From assembly GCF_014699005.1 (NCBI RefSeq), contig NZ_JACWZY010000009.1, positions 1 to 64,000 on the forward strand: a DNA stretch of 64,000 nt. The letters are read 5' to 3'. The notes beneath the pieces are model-generated. The model saw nothing but the letters and a program-made list of their open reading frames with translations. It was not told where the DNA came from and ran no database searches. Of this stretch, positions 35,414-44,537 are shown one piece after another. A program made the position numbers and the translations under genes. This DNA comes from Spirosoma profusum. GTDB lineage: Bacteria > Bacteroidota > Bacteroidia > Cytophagales > Spirosomataceae. How positions within the stretch are numbered: the stretch's first letter is position 1; the number at the start of each line of letters is the position of its first letter.

Positions 35414-36274
35414 ATGTCTTCTCTGTTACGTATTGCCCTGCAAAAATCGGGTCGGTTGAGCGAAGATTCGTATCAACTGTTCAAAGAGTGCGGTATCCGT
35501 TTCGACTACGGTACCGGTAAACTCAAATCCATTTCGTCGAATTTCCCCGCCGAATTTCTATTCCTGCGTGATGACGATATTCCCGGATACGTAGAAGATG
35601 GCGTAGCGGATTTAGGAATTGTTGGTGAGAACGTAGCGGTCGAGATGGGCCGTAATGTGAAGACAATCCATAAGCTTGGTTTCTCAAAATGCCGACTGTC
35701 TATTGCCATTCTACGTGGTACGGAGTGGACGGGCGTGCAGAGTCTGGAAGGAAAGAATATTGCTACGTCCTATCCCAATCTGTTAGGGAATTATCTGGCC
35801 GGAGAGGGCGTCAAGGCGCATATTCACGAAATCAGCGGGTCGGTTGAGATTGCACCGAGCATTGGTCTGGCCGAAGCCGTCTGCGACATCGTCAGTTCGG
35901 GCAGTACGTTACTAAGCAATGGCTTAAAAGAAGTGGAAACCATTTTCCGTTCCGAAGCCATCCTGATTACCCACACTGAACTTGATGCCGACAAACAGGC
36001 ATTGGCTGATAAATTATTGTTCCGAATAAAATCAGTACAGGCCGCCAAAAACAATAAATACATTGTCCTTAACGCGCCGAATCACGCACTGGAACGTATT
36101 ACGTCCCTGCTACCCGGTATGAAAAGCCCGACCGTAACGCCATTGGCTACCGAAGGCTGGAGTTCCGTACATTCGGTATTAAATGAAAATGAGTTCTGGG
36201 AAAATATCGAAGCCATCCGTGCCGCCGGTGCCGAAGGAATTCTGGTGATTCCCATCGAGAAAATGATCTATTAA
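35414..36274 (+). CDS. hisG: ATP phosphoribosyltransferase, long form
   Basis: 286 residues from the ATG at 35414 (MSSLLRIALQKSGRLSEDS), the usual start and length of long-form HisG; an in-frame ATG at 35381 with an AGGAG before it would add 11 unusual residues. The catalytic periplasmic-binding-like fold has DLGIVGENV near 75, and the PRPP loop VSSGSTLLSNGL near 165-176. The C-terminal ACT-like regulatory domain (about 210-286) binds histidine for feedback inhibition. First step of histidine synthesis. The upstream leader suggests attenuation. Confidence 0.95.
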   Translation: MSSLLRIALQKSGRLSEDSYQLFKECGIRFDYGTGKLKSISSNFPAEFLFLRDDDIPGYVEDGVADLGIVGENVAVEMGRNVKTIHKLGFSKCRLSIAILRGTEWTGVQSLEGKNIATSYPNLLGNYLAGEGVKAHIHEISGSVEIAPSIGLAEAVCDIVSSGSTLLSNGLKEVETIFRSEAILITHTELDADKQALADKLLFRIKSVQAAKNNKYIVLNAPNHALERITSLLPGMKSPTVTPLATEGWSSVHSVLNENEFWENIEAIRAAGAEGILVIPIEKMIY

Positions 36275-36279
36275 AATTT

Positions 36280-36377
36280 AGTTGCTAGTCGATAGTCAAG
36301 AGTCATTAGTCGTCAGAGGAGTTGAAAGGAGTGATGACTATTAATAAGCCACTATCGACTGACGACTATCGACCACT
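36280..36377. repeat. Long hairpin, GTCGATAGTC family
   Basis: Arms about 36280-36316 and 36349-36377 are built from degenerate GTCGATAGTC/GTCAGTCG words and pair imperfectly. It fills the hisG-hisD gap and its right arm touches the hisD start codon. Confidence 0.6.
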
Positions 36378-37667
36378 ATGAATATTATCCCTTTTCCGCA
36401 ACGTAGTGAATGGTCCGCTTTGCTCGCTCGGCCTGTTCAGGCGACCGAACAGATTGAAGCGGCTGTAGCACCAATTCTGGCGCAGGTCAGAGCTGGTGGC
36501 GATGCTGCGCTGGTTGAGCTGACGAGAAAGTTCGATAAACTGGACGTAACAGCCAGCGGACTCGAAGTGAACGTAGCAGCACTCGATGCCGCCGAAAACC
36601 AACTTAGCGATACGTTAGAAGCTGCCATTCGGCAGGCTTATCAGAACATTCGTCTGTTTCACGAACGGCAAAAGCAGCCCGTCGAGAAAATCGAAACCAT
36701 GCCCGGCGTTACGTGCTGGCGGAAAAGCGTTGGCATCGATAAAGTTGGCCTGTACATTCCGGGCGGAACGGCTCCTCTGTTCAGTACAGTACTGATGTTG
36801 GGTATTCCGGCGCAACTGGCTGGATGTCGTGAGATAATACTTTGTACGCCCAGCGACCATCCGGCCATCTACTTTGCAGCCAAACTAGTGGGCGTTACCC
36901 GCGTGTTTCGGATTGGGGGAGCGCAGGCTATCGCAGCTATGGCGTACGGAACCGAGTCGGTGCCGCAGGTGTACAAAATCTTCGGGCCGGGCAATCAATA
37001 CGTAACGGCAGCGAAGATGCTGGTGGCCAAAGAGGGCGTAGCGATTGATATGCCGGCCGGTCCCAGCGAAGTTGCTATCTACGCTGATGATTCGGCTATT
37101 CCGTCGTTCGTAGCCGCTGATTTACTCTCACAAGCTGAACATGGTATCGACAGTCAGGTGCTGCTGGTTTCGACCAGTAAAATGATACTTAACAGTGTTA
37201 ACCTTACGTTAACAACCCAATTGAGTCGGTTGCCCCGGCAAGCAATGGCCGCTCAGGCTCTGAAAAACAGCAAGATGATTCTGCTTGACAATCAGGAGGA
37301 TGCGCTGGATTTGCTGAATCAATATGCTGCCGAGCACCTGATTTTGAGCGTCGAAAATGCCGAAACAGTTTCTGAACGTATCACCAATGCGGGTTCTATC
37401 TTTCTCGGCAACTACACACCCGAATCGGCAGGTGATTACGCGTCGGGCACGAACCATACGTTGCCTACCAACGGCTTTGCGCGGGCTTACAGTGGTGTAT
37501 CGCTGGACAGTTTCGTAAAAAAAATTACCGTTCAGCACATTACGCCTGAAGGGTTGCAGCAACTCGGCCCGGTGGTGGAAGCGATGGCCGAAGCCGAATC
37601 GCTCGATGCCCACAAACGGGCCGTGAGCCTGCGGCTGGCGAGTTTAGAGGAAGAAAATTTGGCTTGA
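36378..37667 (+). CDS. hisD: Histidinol dehydrogenase
   Basis: 429 residues, normal length. VGLYIPGGTAPLFSTVLM near 120-137, GPGNQYVTAAKMLV near 205, the family signature with DMPAGPSEVAIYAD near 225, SQAEHGIDSQ near 252 (zinc-binding His and Gln region) and TNHTLPTNGFAR near 365 are all present. It oxidises histidinol to histidine in two NAD-dependent steps. It follows hisG after a hairpin repeat and precedes a deformylase-like gene by 51 bp. Confidence 0.96.
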   Translation: MNIIPFPQRSEWSALLARPVQATEQIEAAVAPILAQVRAGGDAALVELTRKFDKLDVTASGLEVNVAALDAAENQLSDTLEAAIRQAYQNIRLFHERQKQPVEKIETMPGVTCWRKSVGIDKVGLYIPGGTAPLFSTVLMLGIPAQLAGCREIILCTPSDHPAIYFAAKLVGVTRVFRIGGAQAIAAMAYGTESVPQVYKIFGPGNQYVTAAKMLVAKEGVAIDMPAGPSEVAIYADDSAIPSFVAADLLSQAEHGIDSQVLLVSTSKMILNSVNLTLTTQLSRLPRQAMAAQALKNSKMILLDNQEDALDLLNQYAAEHLILSVENAETVSERITNAGSIFLGNYTPESAGDYASGTNHTLPTNGFARAYSGVSLDSFVKKITVQHITPEGLQQLGPVVEAMAEAESLDAHKRAVSLRLASLEEENLA

Positions 37668-37718
37668 TTTCGTTCGTTTGCTGAAAGAGTATTATCAATT
37701 TTAATACGATTAAGCCCT

Positions 37719-38228
37719 ATGAAACACCTCACCGACCTGTTGCTTCTGGGTGATCCTCGTTTGTACGAAACCTGCGATCCTGTGCAGGAAACTGAACTTC
37801 CGCTCGTGTCGGGTTGGGTAGCCGATCTGCACAACGTAATGGAAGAAATCCGGGTAACGTATCAGTTTGGCCGAGGCATTGCGGCTCCCCAATTGGGCAT
37901 CATGAAGCAACTGATTTACCTGAATGTTGACCGTCCTCAGGTGATCATCAATCCCGAAATTGTGACAGCCAGCAACGATATGGCAGAGCTTTGGGACGAT
38001 TGCATGAGTTTTCCGAACCTGTTGGTACGTGTCCGGCGACATCGCAGCCTGACCCTAACGTATCATGACGAACACTGGCAACCGCATACCTGGAACGTAA
38101 CAGACTGGGGCTTGTCAGAACTGATTCAGCATGAGTATGACCACCTGAACGGCGTTTTATGTACAATGCGAGCCATTGATGATCAATCATTTCGGTGGCG
38201 GCCTACGCCGAAAACGAACGTAGTGTAG
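37719..38228 (+). CDS. Divergent peptide-deformylase-like protein
   Basis: 169 residues with the three deformylase motifs: GRGIAAPQLG (51-60; consensus GxGLAAPQxG), a changed second motif DDCMS (93-97; consensus EGCLS), and QHEYDH (137-142; HExxH). The metal ligands Cys95, His138 and His142 and the catalytic Glu139 are kept. The Glu-Gly of motif 2 is replaced by Asp-Asp. It may be an active deformylase with other preferences, or a second-copy paralogue. Its place between hisD and hisC is unusual; whether it serves histidine metabolism is unknown. Confidence 0.82.
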   Translation: MKHLTDLLLLGDPRLYETCDPVQETELPLVSGWVADLHNVMEEIRVTYQFGRGIAAPQLGIMKQLIYLNVDRPQVIINPEIVTASNDMAELWDDCMSFPNLLVRVRRHRSLTLTYHDEHWQPHTWNVTDWGLSELIQHEYDHLNGVLCTMRAIDDQSFRWRPTPKTNVV

Positions 38229-38352
38229 GGGAGTAGTTGAATTGGTTGTACTATTTGTTACTCAACCCGGCTCACGCTTTTTCCTCAGAAGTTAAACTAA
38301 TGGCTGTCGAACCAATTGAGTTCGATGCCCGGTTCTTTCAGAAATTAAACCA

Positions 38353-39516
38353 ATGCAATCATTCAATCTACGTAGTATCCTTCGCCCGCACATTTTGTCG
38401 CTAACACCTTATTCGTCGGCCCGCGATGAGTACACAGGCACTATCGGCGTGTTTTTAGATGCCAACGAAAACCCTTACGGCTCAGTCGTAGCGTCCGTGG
38501 TTCGGCATTCCGAACGTAGCGACGATAGCGATTACAACCGCTATCCCGACCCGCATCAGTGGGCCATTAAAGAACGGCTGGCACCCATCAAAGGCGTACG
38601 GAAATCTCAGATTTTCCTGGGAAACGGCTCCGATGAACCCATCGACCTGCTGGTACGTGCTACGTGTGTTCCGGGGCAGGATACTATTTTGATTATGCCG
38701 CCAACGTACGGCATGTATGAAGTATCGGCAGCAATCAATGATGTTCCTATCATTAAAGTACCCTTAATGTCAGATTTTCAGGTTGATACGTCAGCCGTGC
38801 TGGCGGCTATTACGGATAAAACGAAACTCATCTGGCTTTGCTCGCCCAATAATCCGTCGGGTAATCTGCTGCAACGGGATGCCATACGTAGCATTCTCGA
38901 AGCTGCCGACCATTCCCTAGTAATTGTTGACGAAGCTTATATTGATTTTGCCGATACGTCCTCTTGGACTACCGAACTCGATACGTATCCGAATCTGGTT
39001 GTCTTGCAGACCTTTTCCAAAGCCTGGGGATTGGCTGCGCTACGTCTGGGTATGTGCTTTGCGTCGGAAGAACTGATTCAGGTGCTGAATAAAATCAAGC
39101 CACCCTATAACATCTCGGCACCTACTCAACAACTGGCGTTAAAAGCGCTGGCTCATGAGGCTGGAAAGAATGAAATGGTAGCGCAAATTTTAGAACAACG
39201 GCGTCAGTTGGTCGAAAAACTGCGTTCTTTGCCTGCTGTGCGGGCTATTCACCCGTCGGATGCGAATTTTTTGCTGGTGCAGTTCGATAAAGCAAAAGAC
39301 GTATTTGAACATCTGATTGAGCAACAAGTGATTGTGCGTGACCGTTCGAAGGTTATTCTCTGCGACGATTGCCTGCGGATTTCCGTCGGTACGTCGGCTG
39401 AGAACGAGCGACTGCTGAACGTACTGCAAAACATGAGCAGCGTACCAGTAACGGGCGAACTTCCTCTGGCTACCGGCGAAGCTGCATCGAAGCCTGAATT
39501 GGTATCGAATGCCTGA
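38353..39516 (+). CDS. hisC: Histidinol-phosphate aminotransferase
   Basis: 387 residues. PLP-dependent fold type I: FLGNGSDEPIDLL near 88, CSPNNPSGN near 165 (Asn that contacts PLP), VDEAYIDF near 195, and the Schiff-base Lys in TFSKAWGLAALRLG near 220. The final 25 residues (VPVTGELPLATGEAASKPEL) extend past the usual end. It converts imidazole-acetol phosphate to histidinol phosphate. hisB, which often follows hisC in Bacteroidota, is not here; an outer-membrane protein gene comes next. Confidence 0.95.
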   Translation: MQSFNLRSILRPHILSLTPYSSARDEYTGTIGVFLDANENPYGSVVASVVRHSERSDDSDYNRYPDPHQWAIKERLAPIKGVRKSQIFLGNGSDEPIDLLVRATCVPGQDTILIMPPTYGMYEVSAAINDVPIIKVPLMSDFQVDTSAVLAAITDKTKLIWLCSPNNPSGNLLQRDAIRSILEAADHSLVIVDEAYIDFADTSSWTTELDTYPNLVVLQTFSKAWGLAALRLGMCFASEELIQVLNKIKPPYNISAPTQQLALKALAHEAGKNEMVAQILEQRRQLVEKLRSLPAVRAIHPSDANFLLVQFDKAKDVFEHLIEQQVIVRDRSKVILCDDCLRISVGTSAENERLLNVLQNMSSVPVTGELPLATGEAASKPELVSNA

Positions 39517-39593
39517 TTTTTGTAACAGTCGAAGCAAATTTCATGTTACGAAAACGGAGAATGCCAGTCTGAGAAAGACAAATTACCTACTTT

Positions 39594-40124
39594 ATGAAAA
39601 AAATGTATATAGCCGTTTTCGGGGCTATTCTGGGATTGCTTCTTACGTCTGATGTCGCTCTGGCGCAATATAACAACTGGTCGGTGGGGTTTCGGATCGG
39701 GGAACCGGCGGGCGCAAACATTCGCAAATATTTTGGCGGAAATCATGCCTTCGATCTGAATATCGGTACGTATGGCGGTATCTATGGTACCCATCGTAGC
39801 TATGGGTCAGGGGTTTATAAAAGTGTTGGTCTCACACTTCAGGGGCATTACATCTGGCATCTGGCACTGACGAAGAGCGAAAGTGTTCGCGTATATTACG
39901 GGTTTGGTGGACAGGTTAATAACCGCCGTTTTTATCCGCCCCGACTGAACGGCGAATACGAGAATGCGCTTTCTATTGGTGCTTCTGGTATAGGTGGGGT
40001 AGAGGTGTTTCCAGCCAGTAAACCGTATTCGTTTTTCCTGGAAGCCGGCGGCTACCTCGAACTGCTCCAGGCTCCCTTTTTCATGAATCTCAACACAGGA
40101 CTTGGGCTGAGGTATAATTTTTAA
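39594..40124 (+). CDS. Outer-membrane beta-barrel protein of unknown function
   Basis: 176 residues with a signal peptide (about 1-24, ALAQ). The rest alternates in the manner of a small beta barrel (WSVGFRIGEPAGANIRKYF, FDLNIGTYGG, GHYIWHLAL, RVYYGFGGQV) and ends in an aromatic residue (LRYNF), as expected for insertion by the Bam machinery. No enzyme or receptor family is recognised. It lies 77 bp after hisC on the same strand, probably as a separate unit. Confidence 0.75.
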   Translation: MKKMYIAVFGAILGLLLTSDVALAQYNNWSVGFRIGEPAGANIRKYFGGNHAFDLNIGTYGGIYGTHRSYGSGVYKSVGLTLQGHYIWHLALTKSESVRVYYGFGGQVNNRRFYPPRLNGEYENALSIGASGIGGVEVFPASKPYSFFLEAGGYLELLQAPFFMNLNTGLGLRYNF

Positions 40125-40134
40125 AAGGCATAGG

Positions 40135-40196
40135 GCTTAGGACAGAGGGCAGTGGGTAACACCTCTACCCCATGCCCCATGCCCTCTGCCCTAAGC
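40135..40196. repeat. Long hairpin, GGGCAGAGGGC family
   Basis: Arms 40135-40156 and 40175-40196 pair over 22 positions with about three mismatches (GCTTAGGACAGAGGGC.. against GCCCTCTGCCCTAAGC). The right arm ends 4 bp before the ATG of the helicase gene. Confidence 0.7.
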
Positions 40197-40200
40197 TTCG

Positions 40201-43200
40201 ATGTTCAAAATCTACAGTTCTTCAGCGGGTTCGGGTAAGACGTATACGCTCACGAAAGAGTACCTCAAACTGGCACTCCGACCGGATGAGTACGACGATT
40301 ATTTCCGGCATATTCTGGCTGTTACGTTCACCAACGCAGCAGCCAACGAAATGAAGGACCGGATTTTGAAAACGTTATCCAGGATTAAAGGGGAGGAGGA
40401 AATCACTGACCCTAAAACAGTAGCCCTGCTCGATGAACTGGTCTGTGAAATATATCATATACAGCCTGATTCAGATTCGTTTGCTAGTTACAAAGCAGAA
40501 CTTCGCCAAAAAGCGTCTTCCGTATTCAAAACCATTCTGCATCGCTACGCCGATTTCAGCGTAACCACCATCGACTCGTTTACCCAGCGTGTAGTAGCGG
40601 CCTTCACCGACGAACTTGGGTTGCCTTATTCGTTTGAGGTCGAATTGGAAACGGACGAAGTGCTTGAATTAGCCATCGACAACCTCATCGAAAAGGCGGG
40701 TACGGATGAGATGGACGAAATTACGACCATTCTGAGCGAGTACTACACCCATGCGGCCGCCGAAGGAAAAAGCTGGAATCAACTTCCCGAATTGCTCCGC
40801 GAATTTGGTCGCAACCTCACCTCCGACCAGTTTTACCAGGCTGTGAACGCAGCCCAGGAACTGTCGCCCAGCGCGTTACGTATGATCCGGACGCAGTTGC
40901 TCGCCCATAACCAGCAGGTCGAAGCGGATATTGTGGCGCAGGGACAACGGGCCTGGAAACGTATCACGGAGGCTGGTCTGGACGAAAGTGATTTCACGTA
41001 TGGGAACGCTGGTGTAGGCGGATACCTGCGTGCGATAGCTGAGGGAAATACGGGTAAAGAACCGGGGACACGCGTTAACAATGCCGTAGAGAAAGGCGAA
41101 TGGTATGGGAAGAAAACGCCCATGCCGGTTCAGGGCATGATCGACGCCATGACCGACGAACTGAGCGATTGCATCCGGCAGATTCAGGCCATCCGCGACG
41201 AACAGGGACAACAGGTAGCGCTGTTCGACTGTCTGCTGCCGCATTTGCAGAAACTGGCCCTGCTGAAGCAAATGCGGATTGAATTCGATGATTTGCTGCG
41301 GAAAGACGGCCGGGTTCACATTTCAGAATTTAACAAGAAAATTCTGACTATAGTGTCGTCGGAGCCAGTGCCGTTTTTGTACGAGCGATTGGGTACCCGA
41401 TACAATCACATCCTTATCGACGAGTTTCAGGATACGTCCCGATTGCAGTTTGCCAATCTGCTGCCGCTCATTGAAAATTCGCTCGCGGGCGACCATTTAA
41501 ATATGGTTGTGGGCGATGGAAAGCAGGCCATTTACCGGTTCAGGGGGGGCGATATGGACCAGATTGTAGCGCTCCATAGCGATAAGCTTGATAGCCTGAA
41601 ATCTGCGCATAACCCCGAATCCTGGACCGCCGACCGTATTGAGGGGCTAAAACGGCATCTTGACCCCAATGCTTTAACTGTCAACCGACGTAGCGCAGTA
41701 CCAATTGTTCGTTTCAACAATGATTTCTTTGATTTTACGGCGCAAGAGTTTCGGGGACAGCATCCCAAACTAACCGACATATTTGATGAGAATAAGCTCT
41801 TTCATCAGGAAACTCCCAAAGAGGCTAACCAGAATGGACACGTCCAGATCGATTTTGTAGCCCACGACGAAGAAGCCGACAAAGACCTGACTGCCCGGAT
41901 GCTCGAAACCACCCTCTTGCATCTGGAAAAGGCGCTGGCCGATGGCTATCGTTACGGCGACGTAGCGATCTTGTGCCGCAAAAAAGCTCATGCCCGAATT
42001 TTAGCTAATGAGCTGAACAACAGGCAAATTCCGCTCGTGTCGGCCGATTCACTGTCGCTGGAGTTTTCGCAGCCTGTCAAATGGCTCATTACGCTCATGC
42101 GGTTGCTTCAGCGACCCGAACAGCGACTGCTACGTTATGAATTGCTGTATCTGTTCCACCGGGTTGTGCGCGGTATTTTCCCCGACGACGAACTGACAGA
42201 AACGCTACGTCGGACTGCCGAAACGGCCGACATCGCGGCCATGTACAACTACCTGACCGCAGAAGGTTATCCCGTCGACCCATACGAACTGAGCCAATTG
42301 AACCCATATGAACTGGCCGAACGATTAACGGCGCAGTTCGGCCTCTTTCGGCAGGCCGAACATAATCCGTTTCTATTCCGGTTTCTGGACGAGGTTCTGG
42401 CGTTTAACCACAAACGTAGCGGTCACCTGAGCGATTTTCTGTTGTATTGGGAAGGCGTTCAGGAGAAAGTGTCGGTGGAGGGAAGTGCTCGTAATGCCGT
42501 AACTATTGAGACGATCCATAAAGCAAAAGGCCGGGAATTTCCAGTCGTTATTATCCCCTTTGCCAACTGGCGGGTCGAACCTATTAATGATAGTACGATC
42601 TGGCTCGACCTGACTGATATTCAGACGGATGCCCTTTCGCACGTAGCGGGTACCGGCCAATCGACCCGGCTTATGTCAGCTCCGTCGAATACCACCAGTA
42701 AGCTACGTAACACAGCGGTGGCGGCTCAGTATGAGGAAGAAATGACGCGGACATTTATCGAAAATATGAACCTCCTCTACGTTGCCTTCACCCGACCAAC
42801 CGACCGGCTGTACATCGTCAGTAAATCATCGGATTTTGGGAAAGGAAATAATCAGCGGGATGTGAGTTACTGGCTGCACGCCTTTCTGCGCGGTAGCGAA
42901 GCTGCTCAGTTGTGTGGCTGCGCCTGGGAAGAAGGACGTAGCAGCTATGAAATCAGCCTGTGTGCCGATGTAAAAGCGCGGAAAGAATCTGATGCTACGT
43001 TGGATGAGATTATTCTGGATGAGATCGTTAGCGGGAATCGGGGGCAGGATCTGCAACTGCGTCGGCTGGCCGACCGGATGTTCGACGTAACGACCTTTGA
43101 ACAAACCCGCGAACGCGACCGTAAACTGTGTGCCGCCCTAAGCCTCATCAAAGGCCCCGAAACTATTGATACCAGCCTGAGACGATTGCTGAGCGAAGGG

Positions 43201-43548
43201 TTGATACGTCAGGCTGAACGGGCCGAACTCAGACAGCATTTGCTGAACATTGTGTCGCATCCGGCGCTATCGCCTTTATTCGACGCAACGCTACGTATCG
43301 ACACTGACCGGAATATCCTGAGCAGTAGTCGGATTCATGGCGCCCCGCATCGGGTTGTCCATTTCCCGGATGGGCAAATTGTACTGGTACAATATGAATC
43401 GGCTACTGACTCAGTCGAGGAAAGTCTCGACAATCTGGCAGCTTCTTTACGATACTTTACAAACTTATACCGAGAAATGGGATTCCCCGAAGTTGAAGGG
43501 CGACTCGTGTTTTTAGGCGACGAGCCCAAAGTGGTTCGGGTGGTATGA
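40201..43548 (+). CDS. UvrD/RecB-type (AddA-like) DNA helicase
   Basis: 1115 residues. Walker A is AGSGKTYT (9-16), motif Ia VTFTNAAANEMKDRI near 40, Walker B ILIDEFQDTSRLQ near 400, motif III VGDGKQAIYRFRGGD near 438, motif V ETIHKAKGREFPVVI near 772 and motif VI LLYVAFTRPTDRLY near 858. This is superfamily 1A, closest to RecB/AddA. The C-terminal 100 residues could be a reduced PD-(D/E)XK nuclease domain, but catalytic residues were not confirmed. It would resect or unwind double-strand ends in recombination repair. No AddB partner gene is nearby. Confidence 0.88.
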   Translation: MFKIYSSSAGSGKTYTLTKEYLKLALRPDEYDDYFRHILAVTFTNAAANEMKDRILKTLSRIKGEEEITDPKTVALLDELVCEIYHIQPDSDSFASYKAELRQKASSVFKTILHRYADFSVTTIDSFTQRVVAAFTDELGLPYSFEVELETDEVLELAIDNLIEKAGTDEMDEITTILSEYYTHAAAEGKSWNQLPELLREFGRNLTSDQFYQAVNAAQELSPSALRMIRTQLLAHNQQVEADIVAQGQRAWKRITEAGLDESDFTYGNAGVGGYLRAIAEGNTGKEPGTRVNNAVEKGEWYGKKTPMPVQGMIDAMTDELSDCIRQIQAIRDEQGQQVALFDCLLPHLQKLALLKQMRIEFDDLLRKDGRVHISEFNKKILTIVSSEPVPFLYERLGTRYNHILIDEFQDTSRLQFANLLPLIENSLAGDHLNMVVGDGKQAIYRFRGGDMDQIVALHSDKLDSLKSAHNPESWTADRIEGLKRHLDPNALTVNRRSAVPIVRFNNDFFDFTAQEFRGQHPKLTDIFDENKLFHQETPKEANQNGHVQIDFVAHDEEADKDLTARMLETTLLHLEKALADGYRYGDVAILCRKKAHARILANELNNRQIPLVSADSLSLEFSQPVKWLITLMRLLQRPEQRLLRYELLYLFHRVVRGIFPDDELTETLRRTAETADIAAMYNYLTAEGYPVDPYELSQLNPYELAERLTAQFGLFRQAEHNPFLFRFLDEVLAFNHKRSGHLSDFLLYWEGVQEKVSVEGSARNAVTIETIHKAKGREFPVVIIPFANWRVEPINDSTIWLDLTDIQTDALSHVAGTGQSTRLMSAPSNTTSKLRNTAVAAQYEEEMTRTFIENMNLLYVAFTRPTDRLYIVSKSSDFGKGNNQRDVSYWLHAFLRGSEAAQLCGCAWEEGRSSYEISLCADVKARKESDATLDEIILDEIVSGNRGQDLQLRRLADRMFDVTTFEQTRERDRKLCAALSLIKGPETIDTSLRRLLSEGLIRQAERAELRQHLLNIVSHPALSPLFDATLRIDTDRNILSSSRIHGAPHRVVHFPDGQIVLVQYESATDSVEESLDNLAASLRYFTNLYREMGFPEVEGRLVFLGDEPKVVRVV

Positions 43549-43559
43549 TTTGTGTAGTT

Positions 43560-43695
43560 AATGAATAATGTGAAATGGATAATGAATAATGATTTGTACA
43601 GAAATGGTAAAATCTTTTAGGAATAATTGGCAGGAAATTCTGAAGAAAAAACGTATTGGTATCACATTATTTATTATCCATTATTCTTTATTCAT
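43560..43695. repeat. Long hairpin, ATGAATAATG family, overlapping a signal peptide
   Basis: Arms 43561-43591 and 43665-43695 pair at 26 of 31 positions. The left arm lies in the gap after the helicase gene; the right arm lies inside the PAP2 gene and encodes the hydrophobic core of its signal peptide. Confidence 0.7.
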
Positions 43696-44473
43696 AACTC
43701 CTCTTTCAGCCCAGTCTCCTTACGAACTACGTACGGGTCGTGAAATTACGCTGCTGGGAGTGGGGGCCGCTACGTTAGGTGGCTCATTCGCACTCGCCCA
43801 CAACATTGATCCACTTACTCAGGCTGAAATCAGCGTATTGAAACGCGCTGACGTAAATTCGTTCGACCAGAAAGCAACGTATCAATGGTCGACGACGGCG
43901 GATAAACTCAGTGACGTAACACTGGCGGGTACCATCGGCATAACAGGTTTACTGACGATAGGTACAAAACCCATGCGGCAGGATCTAAAAACGGTGGCCG
44001 TAATGTATATCGAAACCATGCTGCTGGCGAATGGCGTGAAAGGTATGGTGAAAGCCGTTACGCAACGTACACGCCCGTTTGTTTACAATCCTGATGCACC
44101 CCTGGCCGATAAACTGGAACGTGACGCTCGGCAGTCGTTTTTTTCAGGACACGCAACCAATGCCTTTGCTACCGCCGTTTTCACGGGGGAAGTGTTCCGG
44201 CATTATTTTCCGCACTCGAAGCTGAAGCCGGTCGTATGGGTAGGCTCGCTTGGACTGGCGACGGCGACGGCGGTGCTACGTTACGAGGGTGGTCTGCACT
44301 ATCCGTCTGATTTACTGGCGGGTGCTGCGTTCGGTACGTTAGTAGGATGGGGTATTCCGAAACTCCATGAAGTTAAAAAACAGACGGCTCTGGGCCGCCG
44401 ACTCGATATACAGCCGTGGAGCAATGGAGCTGCCAACGGAATCTATGTGCAGTTGTCTATGTTCTCGCGGTAA
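43604..44473 (+). CDS. Secreted PAP2-family phosphatase
   Basis: 289 residues from the ATG at 43604 (an ATG at 43589 adds five). The signal peptide contains ITLFIIHYSLFI and ends LSAQ. The three PAP2 motifs are present: KAVTQRTRPF near 145 (KxxxxxxRP), FFSGHATNAF near 174 (SGH), and RYEGGLHYPSD near 222 (RxxxxxHxxxD). Membrane-type hydrophobic stretches are modest, so it may be a periplasmic lipid-phosphate or undecaprenyl-pyrophosphate phosphatase. Substrate not known. It ends before a small terminator. Confidence 0.9.
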   Translation: MVKSFRNNWQEILKKKRIGITLFIIHYSLFITPLSAQSPYELRTGREITLLGVGAATLGGSFALAHNIDPLTQAEISVLKRADVNSFDQKATYQWSTTADKLSDVTLAGTIGITGLLTIGTKPMRQDLKTVAVMYIETMLLANGVKGMVKAVTQRTRPFVYNPDAPLADKLERDARQSFFSGHATNAFATAVFTGEVFRHYFPHSKLKPVVWVGSLGLATATAVLRYEGGLHYPSDLLAGAAFGTLVGWGIPKLHEVKKQTALGRRLDIQPWSNGAANGIYVQLSMFSR

Positions 44474-44497
44474 GTTTTTCTGCTTTTTCGAGTCGTA

Positions 44498-44519
44498 CTA
44501 CGTTCATTTTCTAACGTAG
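44498..44519 (+). terminator. Terminator hairpin
   Basis: CTACGTT (44498-44504) pairs with AACGTAG (44513-44519) around an 8-nt loop, followed by a run of six T at 44528-44533. It lies 24 bp past the PAP2 stop and just before metF. Confidence 0.6.
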
Positions 44520-44537
44520 CACACCTGTTTTTTAGAA

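Noticed and set aside
44474..44537. SAM or cobalamin riboswitch before metF
   Set aside because: The gap is only 64 bp and holds the terminator of the upstream gene; no such fold fits.
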